Assembly (NCBI GenBank): GCA_025558075.1
Contig: JAHLKF010000001.1
Span: 1,116,001-1,180,000 of the forward strand
Direction of reading: 5' to 3'
DNA: 64,000 nucleotides
Source: Gaertneriomyces semiglobifer
Taxonomy: Eukaryota; Chytridiomycota; Chytridiomycetes; Spizellomycetales; Spizellomycetaceae
Notes under the pieces: generated by a model
Seen by the model: the letters and a program-made list of their open reading frames with translations, nothing else
What the model was told of the DNA's origin: nothing
The model's database searches: none
Program-made: the position numbers and the translations under genes
Shown here: piece after piece, positions 46,078 through 56,964 of the stretch
Layout of the letters: every line of letters starts with the position of its first letter
Numbering within the stretch: the stretch's first letter is position 1

Positions 46078-47491
46078 TTAGAGTTTGCTCTGGGATGATT
46101 TTGTGAGAATAACAGTTCCGTTGCTGATGACCACAGCGTCTCGCTCCTTGACCTTCGTAACAAACGCGACGACGGTGTTGCCATCCTTTTCACCAGCGTT
46201 CCACATCAAAGTCTGGAGGGTTTCTCCAGGATACACTGGTGACGCAAAGCGACCGTAAATCGATTTGAACGCCGACGGATCGTCGTTAGCAAATTGTCGC
46301 AGGACAGCCGCAGCGGAGAATCCGTACTATGGATATATGATCATTAGTCTGCCACCTGGCGTGTGCCGGTTATTGTGCATTGTTCATACCGTGCAAAGGC
46401 CGTGCAGAATTGCGCCCTTCATTCCCAAACGCTCGCCGATGGAGGGATCAGCGTGCAACGGGTTGTAGTCGCTGCAGCGATCAGTCAGTCAATTTCTGTT
46501 AGCTATCTCGCCTCGCATGCCAGGCCTACGTACCCGGATAAGCGATACAACAAGGCCTGTGCAATCGTAGTCTTATCCTCGTGCACGCTGTCAGGGGCGC
46601 GCTTTGGTGTGTCCACAGCATTAGCCGGCTTGGGCTTACGAGGACCCTGTAGAGACCGTCAAGGTCAACGATAACACACTTGAGATGCCAGTTCTACGCG
46701 ACGTACCCCAAAACCACCATAACCAATAACAAAGGCACTAGAAACCTGGAAAAATGTATGTTAGGAGTCGCACATGGCGCGTCGGTCAGTAAGGCACGTA
46801 CCATTTTGGCAACGGGCCTGCCCGTCGAATCCTTCATGATGGTCTCACGGTCCATGATCATCCCCTTTCCTGGAATAGTTGTGTAAATGGTTGCTACGCT
46901 CAATTACATGGGATGGGACATACCGGCATCAAAGATTCCTGCCACGGTCGAGTCGAGGGTGAAGTCTCCTTCCACCGGAAGTGGGGCAAGGATCTCAAGG
47001 TACTGTTCGCCATGAACGAGACGGTTCAGGTTGATCTTTGGCAGGCCAGGCACGCCGCCCATGTTGGAACGTTCCGCGTATGAGTTCACATCAAAGGTGT
47101 CACCTGCGCGGGTTCACGCGATTAGGTTAGGTTAGCTTTTCAATGTGACTGTCACCCTTCCATACCCTTAAGAGGCAGTACAAGTGGATAGGTGGGAAAG
47201 GCGGAGAAGGACTTGTCTAATGATGAATGTAGTCAGAGGCGTAACAATCGAAGCGCCAAGTCGGCAACGCTTACTGAGCTCATAAGTAAACTTTGGGTTT
47301 GTGAGACCAATGCCGGCGGCGTATATCAAAAGGTCACGGCGGTTGAAGCGAACCTACACAGATTGGGAATCCATCAGCTGTTATGCCTCAATGTAGCCTC
47401 GCGCATTCGCGTTAGATACCGTTTCTGACGGGTACTTGTGGCCGACGGCCTTTTCGAGGTCCACCTTGATGGGTTGCTTTCCGCTGCTCAT
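46078..47491 (-). CDS. Peroxisomal enoyl-CoA hydratase 2 (MaoC-like)
   Basis: Hydrates trans-2-enoyl-CoA to (3R)-hydroxyacyl-CoA in peroxisomal beta-oxidation. Nine exons: 47491-47420, 47353-47275, 47216-47166, 47103-46924, 46869-46802, 46745-46707, 46646-46534, 46471-46390, 46326-46078; 310 residues. The double hot-dog fold shows R-D-L-L-I-Y-A-A-G-I-G in the N-terminal half and the hydratase-2 active motif Y-R-L-S-G-D-Y-N-P-L-H-A-D-P, then I-L-H-G-L-C-T-Y-G-F. The protein ends in S-K-L, a perfect PTS1 peroxisomal signal. It stands alone rather than as part of the Fox2 multifunctional enzyme, as in plant ECH2. Head-to-head with the TMEM256-like gene. Confidence 0.95.
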
Positions 47492-47715
47492 TGTTCTCAA
47501 AGAAAGTTCAGGTTTCAAAGGACTGCTGCTGCTGGGGAGCAAACGAGGACGGGGGAGCGCAGGACAGGCGAGGCTTTTATAGTTGCGTCGCGAACAGGTC
47601 GCCCGGCTGCTTAATTTGCCGAGATCTGACACGGCGGTGAGCACTTGGAATTGACAGCTTCTGCGAGTCGATTTTCTCTTGGTTTTAGCGGTGAAGCAGA
47701 GGTGCCATCTACTTT
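47492..47715. promoter_or_regulatory. Bidirectional promoter, hydratase / TMEM256-like
   Basis: 224 bp between divergent starts; no TATA box seen. Confidence 0.4.
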
Positions 47716-48254
47716 ATGATCATGGCTGCAGACAGGTCTCGTAAGTATTGCTGTCTTCTTTTTGAGGAATCAACGGTGGTGCTGAATGCTTAAGGTTGTC
47801 CGCAGCTGCACAGGTTTTGCATGCTCTCGGTGCAGTCTCCGGGTTTACAGGAGTCGCCCTGGGAGCATTTGGTGCTCATGGACTGCAGAAACATATGGCA
47901 GGCCTTGCTGATGGTGCCATGAGATTGCAGAACTGGAAGACGGGATCCATCTATCAGTTGGTACACACATTGGCCATCCTTTATGTTTCACAGCGTTTGG
48001 GTAGCTTGACTGTTTTGCTCGTGGGGCTTACTGCAACCGTTTGGATTATGTGTTAACTGTTTGCAACAGAGCAAAACCCTGCCAGGTCCCCTCGTGCTGG
48101 ATACCTGTTCGCCGCTGGCAACGTTCTGTTCAGCGGATCCATTTATCTTCTTTGCTTGGACACCACACGAAAGTACAGTCGTCTGCTTGGACCTATCACT
48201 CCTATTGGAGGGTTATGTTACCTGGCTGGATGGGTTTCCCTGCTCTTATGCTAG
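47716..48254 (+). CDS. TMEM256/DUF423 small membrane protein
   Basis: Three exons: 47716-47740, 47806-48000, 48070-48254; 134 residues (ATG at 47722 also possible). Family landmarks: G-A-V-S-G-F-T-G-V-A-L-G-A-F-G-A-H-G-L, N-W-K-T-G-S-I-Y-Q-L-V-H-T-L-A, then after the last intron L-F-S-G-S-I-Y-L-L and G-P-I-T-P-I-G-G-L-C-Y-L-A-G-W. Four membrane helices. DUF423 proteins occur from bacteria (YgdD) to animals; the biochemical role is unknown, and animal members are found in mitochondria. Confidence 0.93.
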
Positions 48255-48409
48255 CTTTCAATGCCACTTGGACGGCGGCCTTCTCATGTCCGAACCGTCA
48301 GCAAAATGGGTACATATAATGATCGAACCAAATATATGACTACGGTTATCTAATAAATGCCAGCGCTGAATCTACTTCTACCTCTACTTTTGAACTATGT
48401 GCAAATGAT

Positions 48410-49012
48410 TCAAGCTTGTTTGAGTTTTGCGAATAACGCAAGGTCGCCATATTCTCCGTCCTTGTAAACCTTCCGCTTCTGTACACCTTCCAGCTCATAA
48501 CCACACTTGCGAAGAATCTTTTGACTCGCCTCGTTCCATCCATACACCTCTGCCTCTAAGCGTACGATCCATGGAAACGTGTCAAAAGCCCACTGACTAA
48601 ACTCTCTCGCGACATGCGACCCAATACCAGTGCCCCAATGCGCCTCACCAAGCCAGTAGCCAATGCGCGCCATGCGTGGATACCTACTGTCGTATTCAAG
48701 GCCACACCCGCCGATTGGCCGATCGAGATAGCAAATGGCGTAGTCCATGGCAAAGGACGGAACAGACTCCTCTTTCGATGAACTCGAGGTTTGGGACTCA
48801 GCAGGCAAGACTGCTGGAAGCCAATTCTTTTTGTCGGTGCAGTGGTTTACCCACCATTGTGCGGCTTCAAGCGTATACGGGTGGGGAAAGCGGTCGGTAA
48901 GGTTCTGCCAAATCTTGCGGTTATTGGCATGGCTGGCGAGATCTGCTTCATCACCATCCCGCCATTGGCGGATAGTAATACCTTCCGTAAGCGAGAGAAT
49001 TATATTCGACAT
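48410..49012 (-). CDS. GNAT acetyltransferase, RimJ/RimL type
   Basis: Single exon, 200 residues. Acetyl-CoA-dependent N-acetyltransferase fold: I-T-I-R-Q-W-R-D-G-D strand/helix start, A-S-H-A-N-N-R-K-I-W-Q-N-L-T-D-R-F-P-H-P-Y, central I-G-Y-W-L-G-E-A-H-W-G-T-G-I-G where the G-T-G-I-G loop binds the pyrophosphate of acetyl-CoA, and N-E-A-S-Q-K-I-L-R-K-C-G-Y-E near the end. Similar fungal enzymes modify proteins, amino acids or small molecules; the acceptor is not predictable. A Ser-rich loop (S-S-S-S-K-E-E) interrupts the second strand. Head-to-head with MAG1. Confidence 0.92.
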   Translation of the reverse strand: MSNIILSLTEGITIRQWRDGDEADLASHANNRKIWQNLTDRFPHPYTLEAAQWWVNHCTDKKNWLPAVLPAESQTSSSSKEESVPSFAMDYAICYLDRPIGGCGLEYDSRYPRMARIGYWLGEAHWGTGIGSHVAREFSQWAFDTFPWIVRLEAEVYGWNEASQKILRKCGYELEGVQKRKVYKDGEYGDLALFAKLKQA

Positions 49013-49303
49013 TTGACGCAGAAGAAAGGCTTTGATGGATGTGTGAGTTCATCGTGCTCTTGTTCGCAATTGTGAGCTCCGAAGTAGAATGTGGCGCCGC
49101 CACAGAACACTTCCATTTCGCGTCGTTCTCAAACGCAGGCAGTTCCAAGTTCCAGGCTCCAGCTGTCTTCATTGATACAAGTTCACGCCGGAGATGCTAA
49201 CTCGGAGCCAAGCAAAACTCCTTGCGGGGGCTGTTCCGACCGCTCCGCCCTTGGCTGGCTTCAGGTAATGCCAATATCTTGGAGTTTTGCTTTTTTGAGG
49301 CCG

Positions 49304-50395
49304 ATGACCGATGACTTCCCCACCAGAGTCAAGAAGCGAGCGTCCTCATCAGCAGCTTCAAAGACGACGGGAACCACCAAAAAACCAAAGCTGGAAGACC
49401 GAGGAATCGATGAGAGCGTTAGTGTTAAAGCGGAGGTCTCTTCCATTGATGAGGTCGCGGCGGCCGTTGCTGCCCCAACGGCGGCCCTGCCTTCCGCGCA
49501 AGCGCCTTTCGATTTCAAAACAGCCATGGCTGATATATGTAAAAAAGACCCAAAACTTGCAGCGGTCATCCAGAAAACTGGCAAACCATGCAAGATTTTT
49601 GAGGAAGTCAAGGATGATGGGCAGGAACTGAACGCGTTCAAGGCGCTGGCTACCGCTATCATATATCAACAACTACATGGGAAGGCTGCTGCGACGATAG
49701 AACGCCGGTTTATAGATCTGTTTCAGGATAATGGCGTAGAGCCGAGTTCGGCTACGCGAACGTTCCCAACACCGAAGCAAGCGAGAGCTGCTGACAGGCA
49801 AACGTTGCGCTCGGTCGGCCTGTCTGAACGAAAGGTGCGATGTGGCCCAATTCATTAATGGCACTCGACTGCGTCTTCTAATCTGTGTGGTGAAGGCCGA
49901 GTATATTCATTGTCTGGCGGACCGCTTCATTGATGGAACTATCACAAATGAGAAGCTCCTGAGTATGCCAGATGAGGAGCTAAGCCAACTTTTATGCAGC
50001 ATCAAGGGAATAGGACCGGTAATTACCATTTGCACCTAATTGGGAACGCGGGGAGTGGGCTCAATTCATTTCTCAGTGGACGGTGGATATGTTTCTCATG
50101 TTCGACCTAAAGCGGCCAAACATTCTCCCCGTTGGCGACCTAGGTGTACGAAAGGGCATGGCAATTCACTTTGGACTTAAAGGCACAGCAAAAGGAAAGA
50201 AAAACGACTTACCTTCGGTGCGCATCCATGTTGTACAATTGTCTTCCCACCCAGTACTCAACGATTTCTTAGCCAGAGCAGATGCGGACAGCCGCTGCCA
50301 TATGGGAACCATACCGCACGATTGGTAGCTATTATATGTGGGCCTTGATGGACATCAAAACCGTCAAAGACAGTGAAGAAAAGGAAGAAGGCTAG
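49304..50395 (+). CDS. MAG1: DNA-3-methyladenine glycosylase (AlkA/Mag1 type)
   Basis: HhH-GPD base-excision enzyme removing alkylated purines. Four exons: 49304-49834, 49896-50018, 50077-50217, 50273-50395; 305 residues from the chosen ATG (the frame is open back to 49091). Disordered, Lys-rich N-terminus, then [18 protein letters not shown], the helix-hairpin-helix S-I-K-G-I-G-P-W-T-V-D-M-F, and the catalytic aspartate in [11 protein letters not shown]. The last exon gives [13 protein letters not shown], the standard ending. The first intron ends in GTGAAG, a slightly weak acceptor, but required for frame. Confidence 0.94.
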
Positions 50396-50434
50396 CTACA
50401 TGCTATTATGGATAACTACGGCTACCGAAATGTA

Positions 50435-51661
50435 TTATTCACCACTAGTGTAGTCGACAATATAATCATGTAGGCTGTCAGCGGAAAGTTGGGTTGTCCA
50501 TTCGTAGAGAGGGTCAAAGTCATCGTCGACGTCCTCGATGGTATGTGATATAGAACGGGAACCAAGCGATGGCGCTTGCGATGAGCGCCGCCGCGATTGC
50601 CCCACGCGATATGTGCCCTTGGTTGTTACGCTCCCGCGCAATCGACTAGAATGAATTGCACTCAGTAAGCGAGGATGGAAATCACAATATGCTTGGATTC
50701 GTCTCGCACCTTGACCTGCTCAAGCTGGTCGAAAACCTTTGTGGGGCAGCCTGTCTCCACACCCTCATGTCGTACATCCAATTCTGACCACTCGCCAAAG
50801 CTACGTGCCAAAATTGAATCATCCATTTGCGCTCAACCACGAGCTGTCAGACAACTTACGTGTGATTGTCAACTCTCGCCAGCCATTATTCCTTCCTCCC
50901 AGATGTGCCGGCTTTTGATCCAGTGCACTGATGTATTGCACAAATTCCATCCGATTCGTAACATCATCCAAATGAGCTATCTTCAGTGCCCTATTCTGTT
51001 TTTCAGTCTGCAGCATATTCTCAGAATAGAGCCTGACACCCATGAGCTGACATGAGTCCACCGCTGCTTGAGTACCCGAATGAATGAGTCGATGACCACT
51101 GTAGTAGTGTACACTGCTGCTTTTGGTGAATATTTTGTACAAAATGGATGGTGGGAACGCCGATCCTCCGAATCTGGTAACAGCGCGAAGCCTTAGGTCC
51201 TGATGGCATAGTGAAATGCCAAGACTTTTACTCAACCTGAAGCGGATGCGCGGCTTGAAGACTGGATCACTCACGAGCTCTGCTTCCTTTGGAGATAAAC
51301 GCCTCAGGATCTCTAGCGTCAGGGATCTTTCCTACGGGCAGCAGTCAGAAATGAGTCGGCGCGAAGGTATGAACACCTGTAGTCCCTCTACACACCGCTT
51401 TTGCTAATTGATCTCGTAATCTTCGAAACGTCATTTTCATGCTATAACCTATCCATGCTCGTTGTATTATATTGGCAGCGCGATGCTGCGAGGCTCTAAA
51501 AATCTTGGTTGGTTAACGTACTTGCCGAGGACTTGATTTCAAAAGGCGGTAACTCACAAAGTATCATTGACTCTTGCTTTCCCACGATGATGTGACTCAA
51601 CTTCAGGACCGGGTGTGGGAATGCCAATTAGTTCACGATAGGCCGCCTTATGCTCGTCCAT
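50435..51661 (-). CDS. C11orf65/MFI-like protein with IQ motif
   Basis: Homologue of human C11orf65 (mitochondrial fission inhibitor, also expressed in ciliated and germ cells). Six exons: 51661-51558, 51495-51396, 51331-51275, 51199-50860, 50800-50710, 50645-50435; 300 residues, close to the 313 of the human protein. In order: an IQ-type segment R-A-A-N-I-I-Q-R-A-W, then I-L-R-R-L-S-P-K-E-A-E-L, the family core L-R-L-R-A-V-T-R-F-G-G-S-A-F-P-P-S-I-L-Y-K-I-F-T-K, N-N-G-W-R-E-L, and a C-terminal Y-E-W-T-T-Q-L-S-A-D-S-L-H-D-Y-I. The join 50859/50800 is the least certain; a neighbouring frame (M-D-D-S-I-L-A-R-S-F-G-E-W) is also open. Head-to-head with MORN5. Confidence 0.85.
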
Positions 51662-51829
51662 CCTTTGAAGTCCTGCATCTGTCGACAGTCAGTGCGAAAA
51701 TCGTCGAAAGATATTTCTGGGCGCGAAACGCGCGCTGTCGGGGTTTTTACGCGAGCAGCTTGTCAAAGCGCCCAAACTGACACATCGAAACGCTGAGTAG
51801 GTTCCACTTTAAAAGTTGCACCAAGCACG
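51662..51829. promoter_or_regulatory. Bidirectional promoter of the C11orf65/MORN5 pair
   Basis: 168 bp between divergent start codons of two cilium-associated homologues. Contains GGCGCGAAA at 51720-51728, the reverse complement of an E2F-type site, followed by ACGCGCGC, an MBF-like core. No TATA box. Confidence 0.5.
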
Positions 51830-52750
<921 letters not shown>

Positions 52751-52770
52751 TGATATTACAATAGACTCAG

Positions 52771-53148
52771 TTGCGAGATTGGCGACGATACAATTCAACA
52801 ATAGCACCCGATGAAATAGGATGGCGTTCTGAGCTATGTGCAGGCTCTGCATTGCACACCTCTTCACCTTCTCCAAGGCGACCTCGTAATAGTGGTGTCC
52901 AAACAACTGATACGCAAGAGAACGGGACACAAACATATTTGCCGCGACGAACATGGCCAGAAACAATACCCAACTCGCTTATAGGTACAGCCGCTAAAAA
53001 CTTTCGCCTCCCTGATAACGCCAAATTTCCAAAAATTCGCTCCACAGATTATAGGTTCCGCTCCATGACTTCGGGCTACCCTAACTTTAATATGGCGCTG
53101 AGAGAGTGTATGCGGAAAATATATATACTGCTCAGTAATCAAACCTAG
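52771..53148 (+). other. Open frame after MORN5, possible extension or separate gene
   Basis: 125-codon frame without its own ATG near the start, opening right after an ACTCAG acceptor-like site. A GTGTGG donor at about 52719 in the last MORN5 exon could join to it in phase and replace the MORN5 tail. It contains a plausible conserved patch (P-R-R-T-W-P-E-T-I-P-N-S-L-I, then F-R-L-P-D-N-A-K-F-P-K-I). No family recognised. Confidence 0.35.
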
Positions 53149-53212
53149 GAAGAAACGTGAATTTGCTGACCGGAGGGAGGACAATTGAATCCGGGAAACG
53201 CAAAACCAAGCC

Positions 53213-54560
53213 TTACCGATCTTCTCGCTTATAGCGTCCACTGCCAATAGGCTCGTATTCGCTACGCATTGGCCTACGCACAGGACTCAGAGATCTGGAC
53301 CAGGTTTAAGGACAAGGTATGAGATCAGTGGAATGGAAGCGCCCTACCTTTCTCTCTCGTTCATCCCGGCACGTCCATGAGTTCCAATTGGTCCTATGAT
53401 GGCTGGCATCAACTCAGCAGATACCGGCATGGACCCATGTGCATATGCAGCTGGGGACATGCGAAGATTCGTTACATCGTATGACACACGAGCCGCGCTG
53501 TTCCAACCATTCAATCCACCATCCGTAGCTGGGAAGCAGTAAGGTAGAGTGTCAGGCCGGATACGCTCGCCAAGTGGTGACTAGTATGATAACCGCACTT
53601 ACGTGATGTTGGATACGGACTTCCTTTAAGCTCAATACCTGGTGTTAACTCGTCTTTCCAGTGACGCTCAGGTTCTGTATTTGAGGGTTCCACTGCCGGT
53701 GACCACATCAAGAGGGGATTGTACTTGATATCGGGTTCAGGGCCCCATCCCTCAGCCTACAGGGCAATCCAGGATCAGCCAATGTGCGCACGTACGCGAC
53801 CGCCATCAAAACGAAAGAAGACACCTACAGTGGAGCGCTTTACTTTCACATCCGACGCCGCTGCAATGTCATCCCATCTTTTTTTATAATCTTCAAATCC
53901 ACGCACATCCGGATCCGCCGGAAAATCCAGTAGAGGCGCGTTGTAAGAACCGCGGCGGTCTCGTTGATCCCATCCGTCACGCGGCTTTGCGTCCCATGAT
54001 GCTTTCGAGTCATTACCAAACTCTCCTTTATATGCAAAGGAGCTGCGCGGCTCATGCGCATATCCGGACTCGTAGGCGAGCATTCCACCGTAACCCGGCC
54101 CACGCGGAGGTCCTCTGCCAAGGCCGCTGCCATATGAGGGAGCCAAACGCGCATGGGAGTCATAAGGAGATGGAGGAAGAGCACGATCAAGCCCTGGAGA
54201 AGTGCTAAAGGGAGTGGCAGAGTACGCCGGTGCACCGGTGAAAGGATGACTAGGATAGAATCCCGGGGTTGGGGCGGTGGTTGGACCTGGGAAGTAGGCT
54301 GGGCTCGTAGCCGGGCGATGAAGTGGAGGTGCACCCCAAGTTGGCGCTGATGGTCTGCCAAGATCGCGCTCATCCTTTACGTACGGTGTCCCTGGGTATC
54401 CCGGCCGACCAAACGGATCGTCGTACGGTGATACACCAGGACGACTGCCATACGCGCTAGCCCTTCGATCATATGTAGCTATGGGCGCAACTCTCCTATC
54501 GTCATAGCCGTATCCGGCATTTTCGTAGAAGCGGCTCTGTTCAACCAAAGCAAGTTCCAT
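53213..54560 (-). CDS. Gly/Tyr/Pro-rich protein, unidentified
   Basis: Four exons joined in phase: 54560-53796, 53756-53603, 53528-53348, 53294-53213; 393 residues. The first intron is only 39 nt (GTACGT...TGTAG), the shortest in the window. The first 200 residues are low-complexity, rich in Tyr, Gly, Pro, Asp and Arg (Y-G-Y-D-D-R-R, P-G-Y-P-G-T-P-Y). A compact motif follows: F-E-D-Y-K-K-R-W-D-D-I-A-A-A, T-V-G-V-F-F-R-F-D-G-G-R, G-W-G-P-E-P-D-I-K-Y-N-P-L-L. The C-terminus is S-L-S-P-V-R-R-P-M-R-S with an Arg/Glu-rich end. Composition suggests an RNA-granule or nuclear protein; this is speculation. The final TAA sits inside GGTAAG, so a further exon is possible. Confidence 0.7.
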
Positions 54561-55691
54561 CAGTCAAGGAGACGCCAAACGTTTCGCGCCGTTTTCGCAG
54601 TAAAATCACCATCGTTTCGCACTCGCGCCAAAAGCGGCACTCTCCTCAGATCAGGCACCTCAACCAAAATAGTTAAGCCAAAGAAAATGGCGAGCGAACA
54701 GAAGCTTGAAGCTGTCAGTGACGCGAGGATACGTGATGTGTTTGCTAGTTGGAGTGCAGGGTAGCCTTGAACGGAGAGAATCCTTTTGAGGCCAGCACAC
54801 TACCCGCAACAATAATACCCGCTTCTCAGCAGGACCAAGAACGTAAACAGGCACAGGCTTTCCTTTCAGGTTAAGGGCCGTTGGCGCGGAAAAGTCGCCG
54901 TTTGGCTTCAAGGATCTGCCTTTCAATGGGAACAGGGGTTCCGTCGCCAGACTCTCCCATTCAAAACGGCTTATTGATTACACGGCAGGACGGGACGGGG
55001 TGAACACCGACGGCGACTTGTTTTCCTGGGACTGCATGCATTGTATGCGGCTACGAGACGGCAGAGGAATCAGATCAGAGGAGAGCTAAAGGATGTCAAG
55101 TGGCGAATTCGAAGGTAGCAGCTATGATGGGGCAGTTTGTTTGGTCAAGTTCAAATTCAGCCCGGTCACAGACTTGTCGATTGTTTGTGTGAGAGAACAT
55201 CATGCACCACACCGCATGCAGCGCTCAATGTGCAACACTTCATACTCCCGCATCTGCAGACTCTGTCCTTTGTCATTCGCCGTTCGCAAGTCGGTCAAGT
55301 GCATGCTGAATTTAAACAGAGAGATCTGAACTTTAACTGCGAAGCGAAGCGTGTAATTGATAACACAATTGTTCAGTTTCGTAATTGATATCACAGCTCA
55401 CACCAACCCTAAACCCGCGACGCAGTGAGCTGCGTTCTCGTCGTGTCTAGTCTTCGGCATCTGGCGTCGTTGGAACCTGCAAACGATCGACATTGCGGAC
55501 GTGTTGCGACCGACAAAGGACAGGTGAGTTGTCAGCTCGAGGTGGTTGAGGTCGATGGCACGGGTGTCGGGCGGCGTAACCGCCTACATTCGCTTGATAT
55601 CGGCCCATTTTGCGCGTCAGGCCTTTCCAACGCTTATACTGCATCAACCCTTTAGAAACCGATCCACCGAAACCTGCGCGAGTCTTAAACA
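54561..55691. other. Intergenic region with a possible small gene
   Basis: About 1.1 kb between divergent genes. Minus-strand frames at roughly 54950-54570 might encode a small one-helix membrane protein: the frame opening after GGGTAG at about 54801 reads C-A-G-L-K-R-I-L-S-V and contains a hydrophobic run (C-F-C-S-L-A-I-F-F-G-L-T-I-L-V). A start and donor could not be settled. The 55000-55690 part shows no gene and includes the upstream region of the proteasome gene. Confidence 0.3.
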
Positions 55692-56778
55692 ATGGCGGCA
55701 CGCGGCACGAATTGTAAGTGTGTACCTGCTGTCGCTCGGAAGCGCTCACCTTGTTAACGATTGCCATCAACACATCAGCCGCCTATGACCGACATATCAC
55801 CGTGTTCTCTCCTGAGGGCCGGCTCTACCAAGTCGGTAGGTGATCGTTCATCCGAAGCTCACAAGGGAGCGATAGGATAACCCACTCAACAACTTTTCTG
55901 CCTTGGCCCATCAGAGTATGCATTCAAAGCGATATCCGGTACTGGCATCACTTCTGTAGGCGTCAGAGGAAAGGACTCGGCCGTTGTAGTGACACAAAAG
56001 AAGGTTCCCGTAAGTACATCATTTCTGCCGCTCTGGCTGGGGTACATCATGGGCTCATCAGGCAAATCATTCAGGACAAGCTTTTGGACCCATCCACTGT
56101 TACGCACATGTTTCAATTAACGCCGAACGTTGGATGCGTCATGACCGGACTGATTGGTACGCCAACTTCTGGTGTTTACCATAGACATGAACCTATATGT
56201 TAACGTGTTCATGACAGCCGATGCGCGGAATCAAGTTACGCGAGCGCGAATGGAAGCCGCCGAGTGGCGCTACAAATTCGGTTATGAAATCCCAGCAGAT
56301 ATGTTAGCAAAGAGAATTGCAAGTATCAATCAAGTTTACACGCAACAAGCCGCGATGAGACCACTTGGTGTTTGTGAGTATCCTAACGTGCACAATGCCC
56401 TGGCACTTGCGGGAACCACCGACTAACTGGTCGGCCCTTGCAGCAATGATGCTCATCGGTCACGACGAAGAGCGGGGCCCGCAACTCTTTAAAGTAGATC
56501 CGGCAGGATACTATGTGGGGTATAAGGCCGCTACTGCTGGTGCAAAGCACCAAGAAGCTTTGAACCAATTGGAAAAGAAATTGAAGAAGGAGCCGGTATT
56601 GAACACAGAAGATACCGTTGAGATGGCTATAACGACCCTATCAACGATCTTGTCATTGGATTTAAAAGCACAAGACATTGAAGTCGCAATCGTGACTGAG
56701 CAGAACCCGAGATTTCACATCATGTCGGAGACCGAGATTGATGAACACCTCGCTCGTATTATAGAAAAAGCGGATTAG
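55692..56778 (+). CDS. SCL1: 20S proteasome subunit alpha1 (Scl1/PSMA6)
   Basis: Structural alpha-ring subunit of the 20S proteasome. Six exons: 55692-55713, 55779-55835, 55915-56009, 56075-56156, 56218-56373, 56444-56778; 248 residues, the expected size. The alpha-type N-terminal signature is intact: [24 protein letters not shown]. Further blocks match PSMA6: V-T-Q-K-K-V-P-D-K-L-L-D, G-C-V-M-T-G-L, Y-G-Y-E-I-P-type [18 protein letters not shown] and [11 protein letters not shown]. The N-terminal threonine of beta subunits is absent as expected. Confidence 0.97.
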
Positions 56779-56964
56779 CGGCGTCGCTCACCACCTTACG
56801 CGGTGCCGTCTGTACTTGAATAATACATGATTTTTGAGGAGCCCATTGTTTCGCTGGTCCCACACTGGTACGGAATTGCGACATTTCCAAGTGATTACCT
56901 TGTGTTCACAGAGTCCAAAGAATTAATATCTACAATAATGATTATACAGTGGAAAATAAGGTGC

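Noticed and set aside
50710..50859. Alternative frame M-D-D-S-I-L-A-R-S-F-G-E-W in the C11orf65-like gene
   Set aside because: Attractive sequence, but no donor/acceptor pair keeps phase on both sides; the chosen GTAAGT and GTGCGA donors do.
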